From Streptomyces aquilus (GTDB lineage: Bacteria > Actinomycetota > Actinomycetes > Streptomycetales > Streptomycetaceae), in the NCBI RefSeq assembly GCF_003955715.1, contig NZ_CP034463.1, forward strand, positions 5,704,001-5,768,000: a DNA stretch of 64,000 bases. The letters run 5' to 3'. Positions 19,365 through 28,110 of the stretch are shown piece after piece (the stretch's first letter is position 1; each line of letters opens with the position of its first letter). The notes below the pieces were generated by a model that saw only the letters and a program-made list of their open reading frames with translations, made no database searches and had not been told where the DNA came from. Position numbers and translations under genes: made by a program.

Positions 19365-21404
19365 TCAGACGAGGTCCGGACGGATCTGCCAGGGGTGTGC
19401 GGCGGCGGTCTCGGTGCCGTCGGACAGGACGCCGACGACCCGGTAGTACGAGATCGAGCCGAGCGGCATCGTGGCGTCGGTGTAGGACTGGTAGAAGACG
19501 CCGTCCTTCGGGGCCACGGTGGCCAGCAGGTCGTAGGTCTGCGTCTCGGCGTTCCAGCGGCTGACGCGGTACTCGGTGACGTCCGCGCAGACGTCGCCCG
19601 AGCAGTGCCACAGGACGTTCTTGCCCTGCTCGGGCATGGTCCAGCCCCCGCTGCCCCACAGCGCGCCGGAGTCGGCGCCGATGGGCTCGCCCGGGGTGAT
19701 GGTCAGCTCGGTGGCGTCGACGACGGTCCAGGGCGAGACGTTGCCCCACTTGCCGACGGCGTAGACCGCGTAGGCGGCGCTCTCGCCGTCCGGGACGCCG
19801 ATGCACAGGGCGGTCAGCGGCTCGGTGGTGCTCCGCGTGCAGGGGTCCGTCGCCTTGAACGAGCCGTCGGCCTGGCGTACGCCTCGCGCGGCCCAGTAGT
19901 GGTCGATGTCCTCGTCCGTGGACGCGTTCCAGCGCAGCAGCATGCCGTCGGCGCGGGGCGTCGCGGTCAGGCCGGTGACGGGCGCGGGCGGGACACGGTC
20001 GGCGGTCGTCACCGTGACGGGCGCGGAGGGGGTGGACTCGTTGCCCTGCCAGTCGGTGAAGGTGACGGCGTAGGTGTAGGTCGTGGCGTACGCCCAGGTG
20101 GGGTCGTCGCAGTCGAACACGTAGACGCCGCCCGCGCTGTCGAGCGTGGTGAGGTAGTCGCAGTCGAGGCGCTCGGCGTCGGCGCCGAGGGTGGTGCCCA
20201 CGGAGCGGTACACGGTGAAGCGGCCGTCGTTGTCCAGCTCGTCGCGGGTGTGCGCCTCGGGCGTCTTCCAACTCACGTGCACGTCACCGCGGTTGGGGAC
20301 CACGTCCAGTCCGATCGGCGCGGGCGGTGCGGTCCGGTCGATGCCGTCGGAGGTGACCGGCGCCGAGTACGGGCCGGGGTTCCCCAGCGCGTCGAGGGAG
20401 CGCACGACATAGGTGTGCAGCGTCTCGTCGTGGCCCACGTAGTGCAGGTAGGAGGTGCCGGCGAGCGACTTGAGCAGGGTGTACGAGCCGGTCGCCGCGT
20501 CCTTCTCGAACACCTCGTACCCGACCGCCCCCGGCACGGCGTCCCAGCCCAGCACCATCCCGTGGAGATCCCCGTGCGCACTGAGCCCGGTGGGCGCGGC
20601 GGGCCCCGTACGGTCCGGCGTCGTCACCCCCTGGTCGGCGGTGCCACCGGAGACGTTGCCGGCGGTGTCGTAGGCGCGGACCTCGTAGTAGTAGGTCTCG
20701 CCGGTGGCGGGCGGGGTGTCGGTGTACGAGGTGGAGGTGGTCGTGGTGAGCGGGGTGCTGCCGAAGGAGGCGCCCTTGAGGCGGCGGTAGACCCGGTACC
20801 CGGCGAGGTCCATCTCCTTGTTCTTCGCCCAGGTGAGCTTGGCCTTGCCGGTCGCCGCGTCGTACGACACCGACGTGCCCGTCGGCGTCAGGGGCTTGAC
20901 CTGGTCGACGGTGGCGGAGGTACGGGGCGTGTAGGCGAACTTGACCTTGGCGCTGCCGGTCCAGTTGACGTAGTCGACGCGGAGGGTGTGGCTGCCGGAG
21001 GGGATCGTCACGTTGACCGTCTTGGAGACGGTCGTCGACGTGTTCTTCCACAGGTCGATCTTGCGCACGCCGTCGACGTACACCCGTATCCCGTCGAGGC
21101 CGGAGGCGTTCAACGCGAACGGGCCCCCGGAGCCGAAGTCCCGCGTCACCGACCACCGCACGCCGAAGTCGTTCGACGGCAGACCGGAGACGGGGGAACC
21201 GCTCCAGCTCTGGTCGACGGCGCTGTCGCAGTCCGTCTTCTTCGGGGTGCCGGAGAAGGTGGTGTTCGCGAAGAACTGCCGCTTGAAGACCGGCGAGGCG
21301 CAGGTCGTCGCGGCGGAGGCGGGGGCGGCGGTCGTGGTGAGCAGACCGCCGGTCACGGCGAGCACGGCGGCGGACGTGATCGTCGTGCGTCTGGCTGGGT
21401 TCAT
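19365..21404 (-). CDS. secreted PA14-like plus FN3 protein, longer paralogue
   Basis: 679 residues from ATG 21404, preceded by AGAGGA. The frame is open further upstream but without conserved sequence. It has a signal peptide (MNPARRTTITSAAVLAVTGG). A PA14-like domain nearly identical to the neighbouring paralogue follows, then about five FN3 modules (GYRVYRR, YYYEVRAYD, GYEVFEKD, RFTVYRS, EYRVSRWN). The C-terminal FN3 modules are unrelated in detail to those of the paralogue, so recombination has kept the N-termini alike while the tails diversified. It is probably a cell-surface or extracellular carbohydrate-binding protein. Confidence 0.87.
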   Translation of the reverse strand: MNPARRTTITSAAVLAVTGGLLTTTAAPASAATTCASPVFKRQFFANTTFSGTPKKTDCDSAVDQSWSGSPVSGLPSNDFGVRWSVTRDFGSGGPFALNASGLDGIRVYVDGVRKIDLWKNTSTTVSKTVNVTIPSGSHTLRVDYVNWTGSAKVKFAYTPRTSATVDQVKPLTPTGTSVSYDAATGKAKLTWAKNKEMDLAGYRVYRRLKGASFGSTPLTTTTSTSYTDTPPATGETYYYEVRAYDTAGNVSGGTADQGVTTPDRTGPAAPTGLSAHGDLHGMVLGWDAVPGAVGYEVFEKDAATGSYTLLKSLAGTSYLHYVGHDETLHTYVVRSLDALGNPGPYSAPVTSDGIDRTAPPAPIGLDVVPNRGDVHVSWKTPEAHTRDELDNDGRFTVYRSVGTTLGADAERLDCDYLTTLDSAGGVYVFDCDDPTWAYATTYTYAVTFTDWQGNESTPSAPVTVTTADRVPPAPVTGLTATPRADGMLLRWNASTDEDIDHYWAARGVRQADGSFKATDPCTRSTTEPLTALCIGVPDGESAAYAVYAVGKWGNVSPWTVVDATELTITPGEPIGADSGALWGSGGWTMPEQGKNVLWHCSGDVCADVTEYRVSRWNAETQTYDLLATVAPKDGVFYQSYTDATMPLGSISYYRVVGVLSDGTETAAAHPWQIRPDLV

Positions 21405-21688
21405 TCGATCCTCTGAGCGGATGGGGAACGGTCGGCGGAAGCCGTCGTGATCACGACTCGTGAGGAATGGAGTTGGTTGTACGGATCTTTGCCTCCGCTG
21501 TGCCTCCGTTTGAATGGAGGGTCCGTAAAGGGCGTTTGGAGGGGGTTCCGTCATCTCTTCACATAACAAGCGGAGCGTGGCGTTGCGCACTCGTTAAGTG
21601 GTTCCGCTTGACGCTGGGGGGCGTCGCCGCGTTGGCTTTTCAGTCATCTGGGTCGCAAAGCTGCGCCCGCGTCCGGAAGGCACCAGAA

Positions 21689-22807
21689 GTGAGCTCCCCA
21701 ATGCGTCGTACCGCCATATGCATGGCCGTGTCCTCGATGGCCCTGTCGCTGACCGCCTGCGGGGCCCTGGGTGTGACGGGGGACAGTGCCGACGCGAGCC
21801 CGACCAAGGGCAACGACGTCACCGTCGGCGTGCTGATGCCGGAGACGACGAACACGCGCTACGAGAACTTCGACTACCCGATCATCCAGAAGAAGGTCGC
21901 GGAGCTCACCAAGAAGGAAGGCCGGACCGTCTACGCCAACGGCGAGGCGGACGCCAAGAAGCAGGCGGGCCAGATGCAGAAGATGATCGACGACAAGGTC
22001 GACGTCATCCTGCTGGACGCCGTGGACTCGCACGCCATCGCCCCCATGGTGAAGAAGGCCAAGTCCGCCGGCATCCCGGTCATCGCCTACGACCGGCTCG
22101 CCGAGGGCCCCATCGACGCGTACGTCTCCTTCGACAACGAACTCGTCGGCGAGGTGCAGGGCCGCACCCTCATCGAGTCGCTGGGCTCGGACATCGACAC
22201 CTCCGACAAGATCGTCATGCTCAACGGCTCGCCCTCCGACCCGAACGCCGGACAGTTCAAGGCGGGCGCGCTCTCCGAGATCACCGGCAAGGTGTCGATC
22301 GCCAAGACGTACGACGTCGACGGCTGGAAGCCGGCCATCGCGAAGAAGGACATGGCCGAAGCGATCTCGGCGCTCGGCAAGGACAACATCGCCGCCGTCT
22401 ACTCCGCCAACGACGCCATGGCCGGTGCCGCCATCGAGGCGATGGAGGAGGCGGGCATGACCGACCTGCCGCCCATCACCGGCCAGGACGCCGAACTCGA
22501 CGCCGTGCAGCGGATCGTCACCGGCGAGCAGTACATGAGCGTCTACAAGTCCTACCCGCTGGAGGCCGAGGCCGCCGCCGAGATGGCCGTGGCGAAGATC
22601 CAGGGCAAGGACATCCTGTTCGACTCGCTCACCCAGGACCGTGTCGACAGCCCCACCGACAAGGAGATCCCGGCCCAGCTGGTGTCGGTGTCCGCGCTGA
22701 CGAAGGCCAACATCAAGAGCACGGTCGTCGCCGACGGCATCTACAGCGTGAAGCAGATCTGCACCGCGAAGATCGCTTCCGCCTGCGCCCAGATCAAGTT
22801 GAACTAG
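21689..22807 (+). CDS. sugar ABC transporter substrate-binding lipoprotein (XylF-like)
   Basis: 372 residues from GTG 21689, chosen because GGAAGG ends 8 bp upstream; the ATG at 21701 is too far from it. The lipobox is LTAC in MALSLTACGALG. The periplasmic-binding-protein type I fold is clear: VTVGVLMPETTNTRYENFDYP, VDVILLDAVDSHAIAPMV, GIPVIAYDRLA and NIAAVYSANDAMAGAAIEAM, close to xylose-binding XylF. Family members deliver pentoses to an ABC permease. No permease or ATPase gene is nearby, so it is an orphan here. The 284-bp upstream gap holds no gene; TTGACG near 21608 could be a -35 box. Its end overlaps the convergent lipoprotein gene by 14 bp. Confidence 0.9.
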   Translation: MSSPMRRTAICMAVSSMALSLTACGALGVTGDSADASPTKGNDVTVGVLMPETTNTRYENFDYPIIQKKVAELTKKEGRTVYANGEADAKKQAGQMQKMIDDKVDVILLDAVDSHAIAPMVKKAKSAGIPVIAYDRLAEGPIDAYVSFDNELVGEVQGRTLIESLGSDIDTSDKIVMLNGSPSDPNAGQFKAGALSEITGKVSIAKTYDVDGWKPAIAKKDMAEAISALGKDNIAAVYSANDAMAGAAIEAMEEAGMTDLPPITGQDAELDAVQRIVTGEQYMSVYKSYPLEAEAAAEMAVAKIQGKDILFDSLTQDRVDSPTDKEIPAQLVSVSALTKANIKSTVVADGIYSVKQICTAKIASACAQIKLN

Positions 22808-23339
22808 CGGTCGGCGGGGTGGGCGTCAGCGGGATGAACAGCCCGTTCGGCGCCCGTCCGATGGGCTTGGTGCTGGTGAAGCTGGTCGGGTCGTTGTCGC
22901 CGGACACCCGCAGGCCGGTGACCTTCGCGCCCTTCGGGACGTCGTACCAGAGCTCGACCTCCATGAGGGTGTGGCCGCCGAGCCGCACCTTCTCCGACTG
23001 GCGGCGCACCGCCATCGCGAAGGCGTCGGGCCGGGAGCGGTCGCCGGTGACGCCCGCGATGCGCTGCCGGGCCGACTCGTAGGTGTGGTAGTTCGGGTCG
23101 TTGTTCTCCACCCGCAGCCGTGCGGAGCAGAACTGTCCCTCCGGCGGGGCGTCCGCGTGGGAGCCGGTCACGCCCGTGATCCCGCAGTGCAGGGTCAGCA
23201 GGGTGAAGGTGAGGTGCCCGTCCTTGTGCGGCTTCGCAGCCGTGCTGCCGGGGTCGTCGCCGTCGTCGCCGCAGCCGGCGACGAGCAGCAGGGCGGTCAG
23301 GGACAGTGCCAGGAGCCTGATCGGGCGCGCTGTCGGCAT
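22794..23339 (-). CDS. lipoprotein of DUF4352-like fold, unknown function
   Basis: 181 residues from ATG 23339. The lipobox is VAGC in LLALSLTALLLVAGCGDDGDD. The mature domain (HLTFTLLTLHCGITGVTG, CSARLRVENNDPNYHTYES, VRLGGHTLMEVELWYDVPKGAKVTGLRV) has the Ig-like pattern of DUF4352 (telomeric repeat-binding factor 2-like) lipoproteins, which often carry accessory or inhibitor roles. That assignment is by pattern only. Two Cys (in LHCG and FCSAR) may form a disulfide. The C-terminal 15 residues overlap the XylF-like gene. Confidence 0.75.
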   Translation of the reverse strand: MPTARPIRLLALSLTALLLVAGCGDDGDDPGSTAAKPHKDGHLTFTLLTLHCGITGVTGSHADAPPEGQFCSARLRVENNDPNYHTYESARQRIAGVTGDRSRPDAFAMAVRRQSEKVRLGGHTLMEVELWYDVPKGAKVTGLRVSGDNDPTSFTSTKPIGRAPNGLFIPLTPTPPTASST

Positions 23340-23410
23340 GACGGCGATTGTGCGCCCTCCGCCCCGGAAAGGGGAGAAGGGCGACACGGGTCGCTGTCGC
23401 TTCCGGGGGC

Positions 23411-24253
23411 TCACGCCACCCGCGTGAACTCCACCGTCACCTCCGGCGGCCCGCCGGGCACGCCCCGGTAGATGCCCTTGTGCGGGGTCACGTCGTCGTA
23501 GTCCCGGCCGCGGCCGACGACGACGTGCGACTCGTCGGCGCGGGTCCGGTTCGTCGGGTCGTAGCCGCACCAGTCGCCCGCCCAGTACTCGATCCAGGCG
23601 TGGCTCTGTCCCGCGACCGGGCGGTGCAGCTCCGCGTCCCGCTCGGGGTGGAGGTAGCCGGAGACGTACCGGGTCGGCAGGCCGAGGCCCCGCAGCAGGG
23701 CGATGGTGACGTGGGCGATGTCCTGGCAGACGCCGGCGCCCTGTTCCCAGGCCTCGGCCGCGGAGGTGGTCACGCCCGTGGCGCCGGGGAGGTAGGTGAC
23801 CCGGTCGGCGACCAGGGCGGAGACCGCGACGGCCGTCTCGTGCGGGTCGAGGCCGGCGGAGGCCTTCCGGGCCTTCTTGAGGAGCTTCGCGGGGACGGTC
23901 GTACGGGCGGTGGGGCCCGTGAACTCCAACAGGCGGGAACTCGCCGTACTTTCCGACAGGTCCGCCCAAGTCGGCGGCTCGGGAAGGGCGTCCGGCGGGG
24001 CCGTCTCCACCAGGCTGGAGGCCGTGATGGTGAGGTCGCCGTGCGGGTCGAGGAGGTCGAAGCCGGTGACCTGGGTGCCCCAGTAGTCCCAGTACGACCA
24101 GGTCGAGGTGGCCGGGCTGACGGTGACCCGGGAGTCCAGGGTGGTCTGGCCCGGCAGGGTCAGCGGGGTCATGCGGACCTCGTTGTGGGAGGAGGCCGCG
24201 GGCTGGGCGTACGACACCCGTGTGACGTGCTTGATCCTCAGGCGGCGCGCCAT
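23411..24253 (-). CDS. transglutaminase-like cysteine-peptidase-fold protein
   Basis: 280 residues from ATG 24253 (MARRLRIKHVTRVSY). The N-terminal beta domain (1-95) is the bacterial transglutaminase-like N-terminal type. The core has the triad in order: Cys in GAGVCQDIAH, His in QSHAWIEYW, Asp in GYDPTN, followed by HVVVGRGRDYDDVTPHKGIYRG. It is the last gene of a three-gene minus-strand operon with the ATP-grasp and alpha-E genes, 4 bp downstream of the latter. Comparative work (Iyer and colleagues on amidoligases) predicted that this trio makes or processes a peptide conjugate. The substrate is unknown. Confidence 0.92.
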   Translation of the reverse strand: MARRLRIKHVTRVSYAQPAASSHNEVRMTPLTLPGQTTLDSRVTVSPATSTWSYWDYWGTQVTGFDLLDPHGDLTITASSLVETAPPDALPEPPTWADLSESTASSRLLEFTGPTARTTVPAKLLKKARKASAGLDPHETAVAVSALVADRVTYLPGATGVTTSAAEAWEQGAGVCQDIAHVTIALLRGLGLPTRYVSGYLHPERDAELHRPVAGQSHAWIEYWAGDWCGYDPTNRTRADESHVVVGRGRDYDDVTPHKGIYRGVPGGPPEVTVEFTRVA

Positions 24254-24257
24254 CTGC

Positions 24258-25190
24258 TCACGCCCCTTCCTGGGCCCAGATCACGGGCCCCTGGTACGGG
24301 AAGAACCGCTCCGCGACCGCCTCCGCCGAGGCCATGCAGGCCTGTTGCAGGTCGCCGAGGAGGGCGGGGAGCTGGTCCTGGAGGGCGGTCAGGTCGAGGT
24401 ATTCGAGGCGGGTGCGCAGGCGTCCGATCGGGCGGCGGGCCGGGTCCTGGCGGGGGCGGCCGAGGGCGCTGAGGCACTCCTCGGCGGTGGTCAGGGCGTG
24501 CAGCGCGGAGCGCGGGAAGTCCCGGTCCAGGAGCAGGAATTCGGCCACCCGCGCGTTGTCGCCGAAACCGCTGTGCACGCGCGCGTACGCCTCGTCGGCG
24601 CCGGACGCGCTCAGCAGCGTCGTCCAGTCCGGCGCGTGGGCGGCGTCCAGCACGCGCACCGACAGCAGCCGTACGGTCATGTCCACCCGCTCCAGGCTCC
24701 GCCCGAGGACCACGAACCGCCAGCTGTCGTCCCGGCTCATGGTGGAGTCGGCGAGCCCGAAGAACAGCGCGGCACGGGCCCGTACGAGTTCCAGATAGGC
24801 GTAGGGGCCGGTACGGCGGGCCGCGCGGCGCTGGTCGGCGAGGGCGTGCCAGGTGGAGTTGAGGCACTCCCACATCTCCGAGGAGACGGCCTCCCGGGCG
24901 CTGCGGGCGTTGAGCCGGGCGGCGCCGAGCGCGCCCTCGATGGAGCAGGTGGAGCGGGAGTCGAAGGCCAGCTGGTCGAGGACCTGCTGCATGTCGACGC
25001 GCTCGGCGCCCGCGTCGACGCCGAGGATCGCGTACAGCGAGCGGCAGGCCGCGTCCTCGTCGCGCCAGGGGTCCTCCAGCATGCGGTGGAGATAGGCGTC
25101 GAGGATGCGCCCGGTGGCGTCCGCCCGTTCGACATAGCGGCCGGTCCAGGTCAGCGCCTCGGCTATCCGGGAGAGGATCACGTCGCTCAC
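24258..25190 (-). CDS. alpha-E domain protein (DUF403)
   Basis: 310 residues from GTG 25190, overlapping the ATP-grasp stop by 4 bp. It is almost entirely alpha-helical with the family landmarks ILSRIAEALTWTGRYVERADATGRILD, SSEMWECLNSTWHAL, FFGLADSTMSRDDSWRFVVLGRSLERVDMTVRLL and NARVAEFLLLDRDFPRS. The alpha-E domain has no assigned chemistry but nearly always accompanies circularly permuted ATP-grasp and transglutaminase-like proteins, suggesting a scaffold or substrate-carrier role in one pathway. Confidence 0.93.
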   Translation of the reverse strand: MSDVILSRIAEALTWTGRYVERADATGRILDAYLHRMLEDPWRDEDAACRSLYAILGVDAGAERVDMQQVLDQLAFDSRSTCSIEGALGAARLNARSAREAVSSEMWECLNSTWHALADQRRAARRTGPYAYLELVRARAALFFGLADSTMSRDDSWRFVVLGRSLERVDMTVRLLSVRVLDAAHAPDWTTLLSASGADEAYARVHSGFGDNARVAEFLLLDRDFPRSALHALTTAEECLSALGRPRQDPARRPIGRLRTRLEYLDLTALQDQLPALLGDLQQACMASAEAVAERFFPYQGPVIWAQEGA

Positions 25191-26734
25191 TGCTGCTGCG
25201 CCCCTTCCTCCACGAAGGTGGGGTTGCCGTCGGGACCGAGCTGGCGGGGTGCGACCTCGGGGAGCCCCTCGGTGCTCGGCACCTCGTCGAGTGGCTCGGC
25301 GGGGCCCTCGGCGAGTACCCAGGTGTCCTTGGAGCCGCCGCCCTGGCTGGAGTTGACGATCAGGTTGCCCTCCTGGAGGGCGACACGGGTGAGGCCGCCG
25401 GGCAGCACCCAGACATCGTTGCCGTCGTTGACGGCGAACGGCCTGAGGTCGATGTGGCGCGGTGCCATCCGTTCTCCGGCGAGAGTGGGGGAGGTGGACA
25501 GCGCGACGGGCCGCTGGGCGATGAAGCCGCGCGGGTCGGCGAGGACGGCTTCCCGGGTCCTGCGCAGGGTCTCGGCGTCGGCCTTGGGTCCGATGACGAT
25601 GCCCTGGCCGCCGGCTCCGTCCACCGGCTTGATGACGAGCTGGTCGATCTGGTCGAGGACGGCGTCGAGCTGGCCCGGTTCGTCGGGGCGGAAGGACTCG
25701 ACGTTGGGGAGAATCGGTTCTTCGCCGAGGTAGTAGCGGATCAGGTCGGGGACGTAGGTGTAGAGCAGTTTGTCGTCGGCGATGCCGTTGCCGACGGCGT
25801 TGGCGAGGGTGACGTTCCCGGCCATCGCGGCGCTCATGATGCCGGGGCAGCCGATGACGGAGTCGGGCCGGAAGTGCAGCGGGTCGAGGAAGTCGTCGTC
25901 GAGACGCCGGTATACGACATGCACCGGCACCTCGCCGCGCGTGGTCCGCATCCAGACGCGGTTGCCCCGGCAGACCAGGTCGTGGCCCTCGACCAGCTGC
26001 ACGCCCATCAGCCGGGCCAGCAGGGCGTGTTCGAAGTAGGCCGCGTTGCTGGGGCCGGGGGTGAGGACGACGACGCGCGGGTCGTCGGCCCCGTCCGGAG
26101 CGGCCTTGCGCAGCGCGGCGAGCAGCTTCTGCGCGTACCCGTCGACCGGCACGACGTGCTGCTCGGCGAAGAGGGAGGGGAAGATCCGGGTCATGGCCCG
26201 CCGGTTCTCGATGACGTACGAGACACCGCTGGGCACCCGGACGTTGTCCTCCAGCACCCGGAAGTCACCGGCCTCGTCCCGCACGAGGTCGATGCCGGCG
26301 ACGTGGATGCGCACCCCGCCGGGTGGTTCGACCCCGTGCGCCACCCGGTGGAAGTGCGGGGAGTTGAGGAGCAGCCGCCAGGGCACGACACCGTCCTCGA
26401 AGGCCCGGCAGTGCCCGTAGGCGTCGCCGAGATAGGCCTCCAGGGCCCGCACGCGCTGCGCGACCCCCCGTTGTATGAGATCCCACTCCAGGGCGTCGAG
26501 GATCCTCGGCACGAGGTCCAGCGGCCAGGGCCGCTCCTCGCCCGCGAAGGCGTAGGTCACGCCCCGGTCGGTGAACGCCCGGGCCATCTGGTCGGCCCGG
26601 AAGCGCAGTTCACTCGGCTCGATCGGCTGAAGTGCCGCCAGCACCGGCTCATAGGCGGTCCTGACCTCACCCGGCCGCACAAACATCTCGTCCCACGCGT
26701 CGGCCAACGCGTACGCGTCAAATATGTCCGCCAT
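25187..26734 (-). CDS. circularly permuted type 2 ATP-grasp protein
   Basis: 515 residues from ATG 26734. Motifs of the family are intact: GGVRIHVAGIDLVRDEAGDFRVLEDNVRVPSG is represented by DLVRDEAGDF and VLEDNVR, then VVLTPGPSNAAYFEHALLA, VYRRLDDDFLDP, LANAVGNGIADDKLLYTYVP and the nucleotide-binding LVIKPVDGAGGQGI. It probably forms an amide or peptide bond using ATP. As the first gene of the ATP-grasp/alpha-E/transglutaminase operon it likely supplies the ligase step. The product is unknown; cell-wall modification, peptide tagging or a small peptide are all possible. Confidence 0.94.
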   Translation of the reverse strand: MADIFDAYALADAWDEMFVRPGEVRTAYEPVLAALQPIEPSELRFRADQMARAFTDRGVTYAFAGEERPWPLDLVPRILDALEWDLIQRGVAQRVRALEAYLGDAYGHCRAFEDGVVPWRLLLNSPHFHRVAHGVEPPGGVRIHVAGIDLVRDEAGDFRVLEDNVRVPSGVSYVIENRRAMTRIFPSLFAEQHVVPVDGYAQKLLAALRKAAPDGADDPRVVVLTPGPSNAAYFEHALLARLMGVQLVEGHDLVCRGNRVWMRTTRGEVPVHVVYRRLDDDFLDPLHFRPDSVIGCPGIMSAAMAGNVTLANAVGNGIADDKLLYTYVPDLIRYYLGEEPILPNVESFRPDEPGQLDAVLDQIDQLVIKPVDGAGGQGIVIGPKADAETLRRTREAVLADPRGFIAQRPVALSTSPTLAGERMAPRHIDLRPFAVNDGNDVWVLPGGLTRVALQEGNLIVNSSQGGGSKDTWVLAEGPAEPLDEVPSTEGLPEVAPRQLGPDGNPTFVEEGAQQQ

Positions 26735-27039
26735 GAGGGGACGTTAGATGCGGTGCGTAACGCGGCGATCACCGGCGGATTTCCGGCAGCTCACGCGGAG
26801 AAACGGGTTCCGCGGGGCGTGCGGCGGGCGCGGACGGGGACCATCAGCTTGTTGCAGAGCGGCGGCCGGAGGCCGGACGATTGTGGGGTAAATCAGTGGT
26901 TTCCCTCGGTCACACCGGGACGAGCCGTGTTGCGGAGCTGGTCTGGTCCGCGCATAGTTGCGGAGCCGTAGGGGTGTGTCCGTGCCACGAGCGCGCGCAC
27001 GCCGGGCACATGAGGCGGGAACCGGGGGTGGGCTGGGCG
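26735..27039. other. 305-bp divergent intergenic region
   Basis: This separates the ATP-grasp operon (minus) from the first LuxR-type gene (plus), so promoters of both should lie here. The stretch around 26875-26900 (ATTGTGGGGTAAATCAGTGG) is the least GC-rich. No confident promoter pair, inverted repeat or small gene was seen. Confidence 0.4.
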
Positions 27040-28110
27040 ATGGCCGGGCACGCGGCGGACGAGCATCCACACGGTGCTGACCGGCTGTGCGAGGCCGGGG
27101 ATCGCGTGTATTCCCGGGCCGTACGGCGGGGCCGGGTGCCGCGCGAGGACGCGGAGCCGGTGCCGTGCCTGCTGGAGCTGGCCCTGCTGCACCCCGACCC
27201 GGACGACATGGACTGGCTGGTCCCCACCTCCCCGCAGGAGGTCATGACCCGCCTGCTGCGCGGGGTCTACGACGAGGTCAGCGCGAGTCAGCGGCGGATG
27301 GGCTCGGCGGTGGCGGCGTTCGAGTGGTACGCGGGCCTTGACTCGCAGCTGGCGTCGTCGGCGATGGCGGACCGCTCCGCGATCCGGGTCCTCGACGGGC
27401 TGTCCCGCATCCAGGCGGCCATGGACGAGGCGACGCAGGCGTGCACGACGGAGGTGCTGACGGTCCAGCCCGGCGGCATCCGTCCCGAGCACGAACTGAC
27501 CGAGGGCCTGCACCGGGCGCTGGCGCTGCGGGGGCGGGGCGTGCGCATGCGCGACCTCTACACGCACGTGGCGCGGCACGGCCAGGGCCTGCTCAACTAC
27601 CTGGAACTGATGGGCGACGCGGTCCAGGCCCGCACCCTCGACGAGGTCATCGACCGGCTGATCCTCTTCGACCGCACGGTGGCGTTCATCCCGGCGAACG
27701 CGGACCGCACGCTGGCGCTGGAGCTGCGGCACCCGGCGCTGGTGGGCTTCCTGGCGACGGTCTTCGAACGGCTGTGGCGGCTGGCGATCCCGCTGACCGC
27801 CCCGCTGCCCGACACCGGCATCGAGGGCATCTCCAACCGGGAGCAGTCCATCGCGGCGCTGCTCGCGGAGGGGCACCAGGACGCGGTGATCGCGGAACGG
27901 CTCGGCATAAGCGTGCGTACCTGCCGGGCCCACATCGCCCGCCTGTCGGAGACGCTGGGCGCGGCGAGCCGCACGCAACTCGGGGTGCGTATCGCGCAGG
28001 TGGGGCTGGACGGTCCGCCGCGGCCCACGGGTGGCGGGGGTGCCGGGGGAGTGGGCAGTGTCGGGGGCGCCCTCACGCTCCCTGATCAAGAATCCCGGAG
28101 CGTCCGATGA
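27040..28110 (+). CDS. LuxR-type transcriptional regulator, copy 1 of 3
   Basis: 356 residues from ATG 27040 (MAGHAADEHPHGADRLCEAG), with a G-rich stretch upstream; ATG 27010 is possible. The N-terminal part carries a block shared with the two neighbours (VYSRAVRRGRVPREDAEPVPCLLELALLHPDPDDMDWL). The central part (RMRDLYTH, DRTVAFIPAN, LALELRHPAL) resembles the phospholipase-D-like ligand domain of TrmB-type regulators. The C-terminal helix-turn-helix is AERLGISVRTCRAHIARL. There is no receiver domain, so it probably senses a ligand or partner. Its end overlaps the convergent copy 2 by 38 bp. A Gly/Pro-rich tail follows the DNA-binding domain. Confidence 0.85.
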   Translation: MAGHAADEHPHGADRLCEAGDRVYSRAVRRGRVPREDAEPVPCLLELALLHPDPDDMDWLVPTSPQEVMTRLLRGVYDEVSASQRRMGSAVAAFEWYAGLDSQLASSAMADRSAIRVLDGLSRIQAAMDEATQACTTEVLTVQPGGIRPEHELTEGLHRALALRGRGVRMRDLYTHVARHGQGLLNYLELMGDAVQARTLDEVIDRLILFDRTVAFIPANADRTLALELRHPALVGFLATVFERLWRLAIPLTAPLPDTGIEGISNREQSIAALLAEGHQDAVIAERLGISVRTCRAHIARLSETLGAASRTQLGVRIAQVGLDGPPRPTGGGGAGGVGSVGGALTLPDQESRSVR

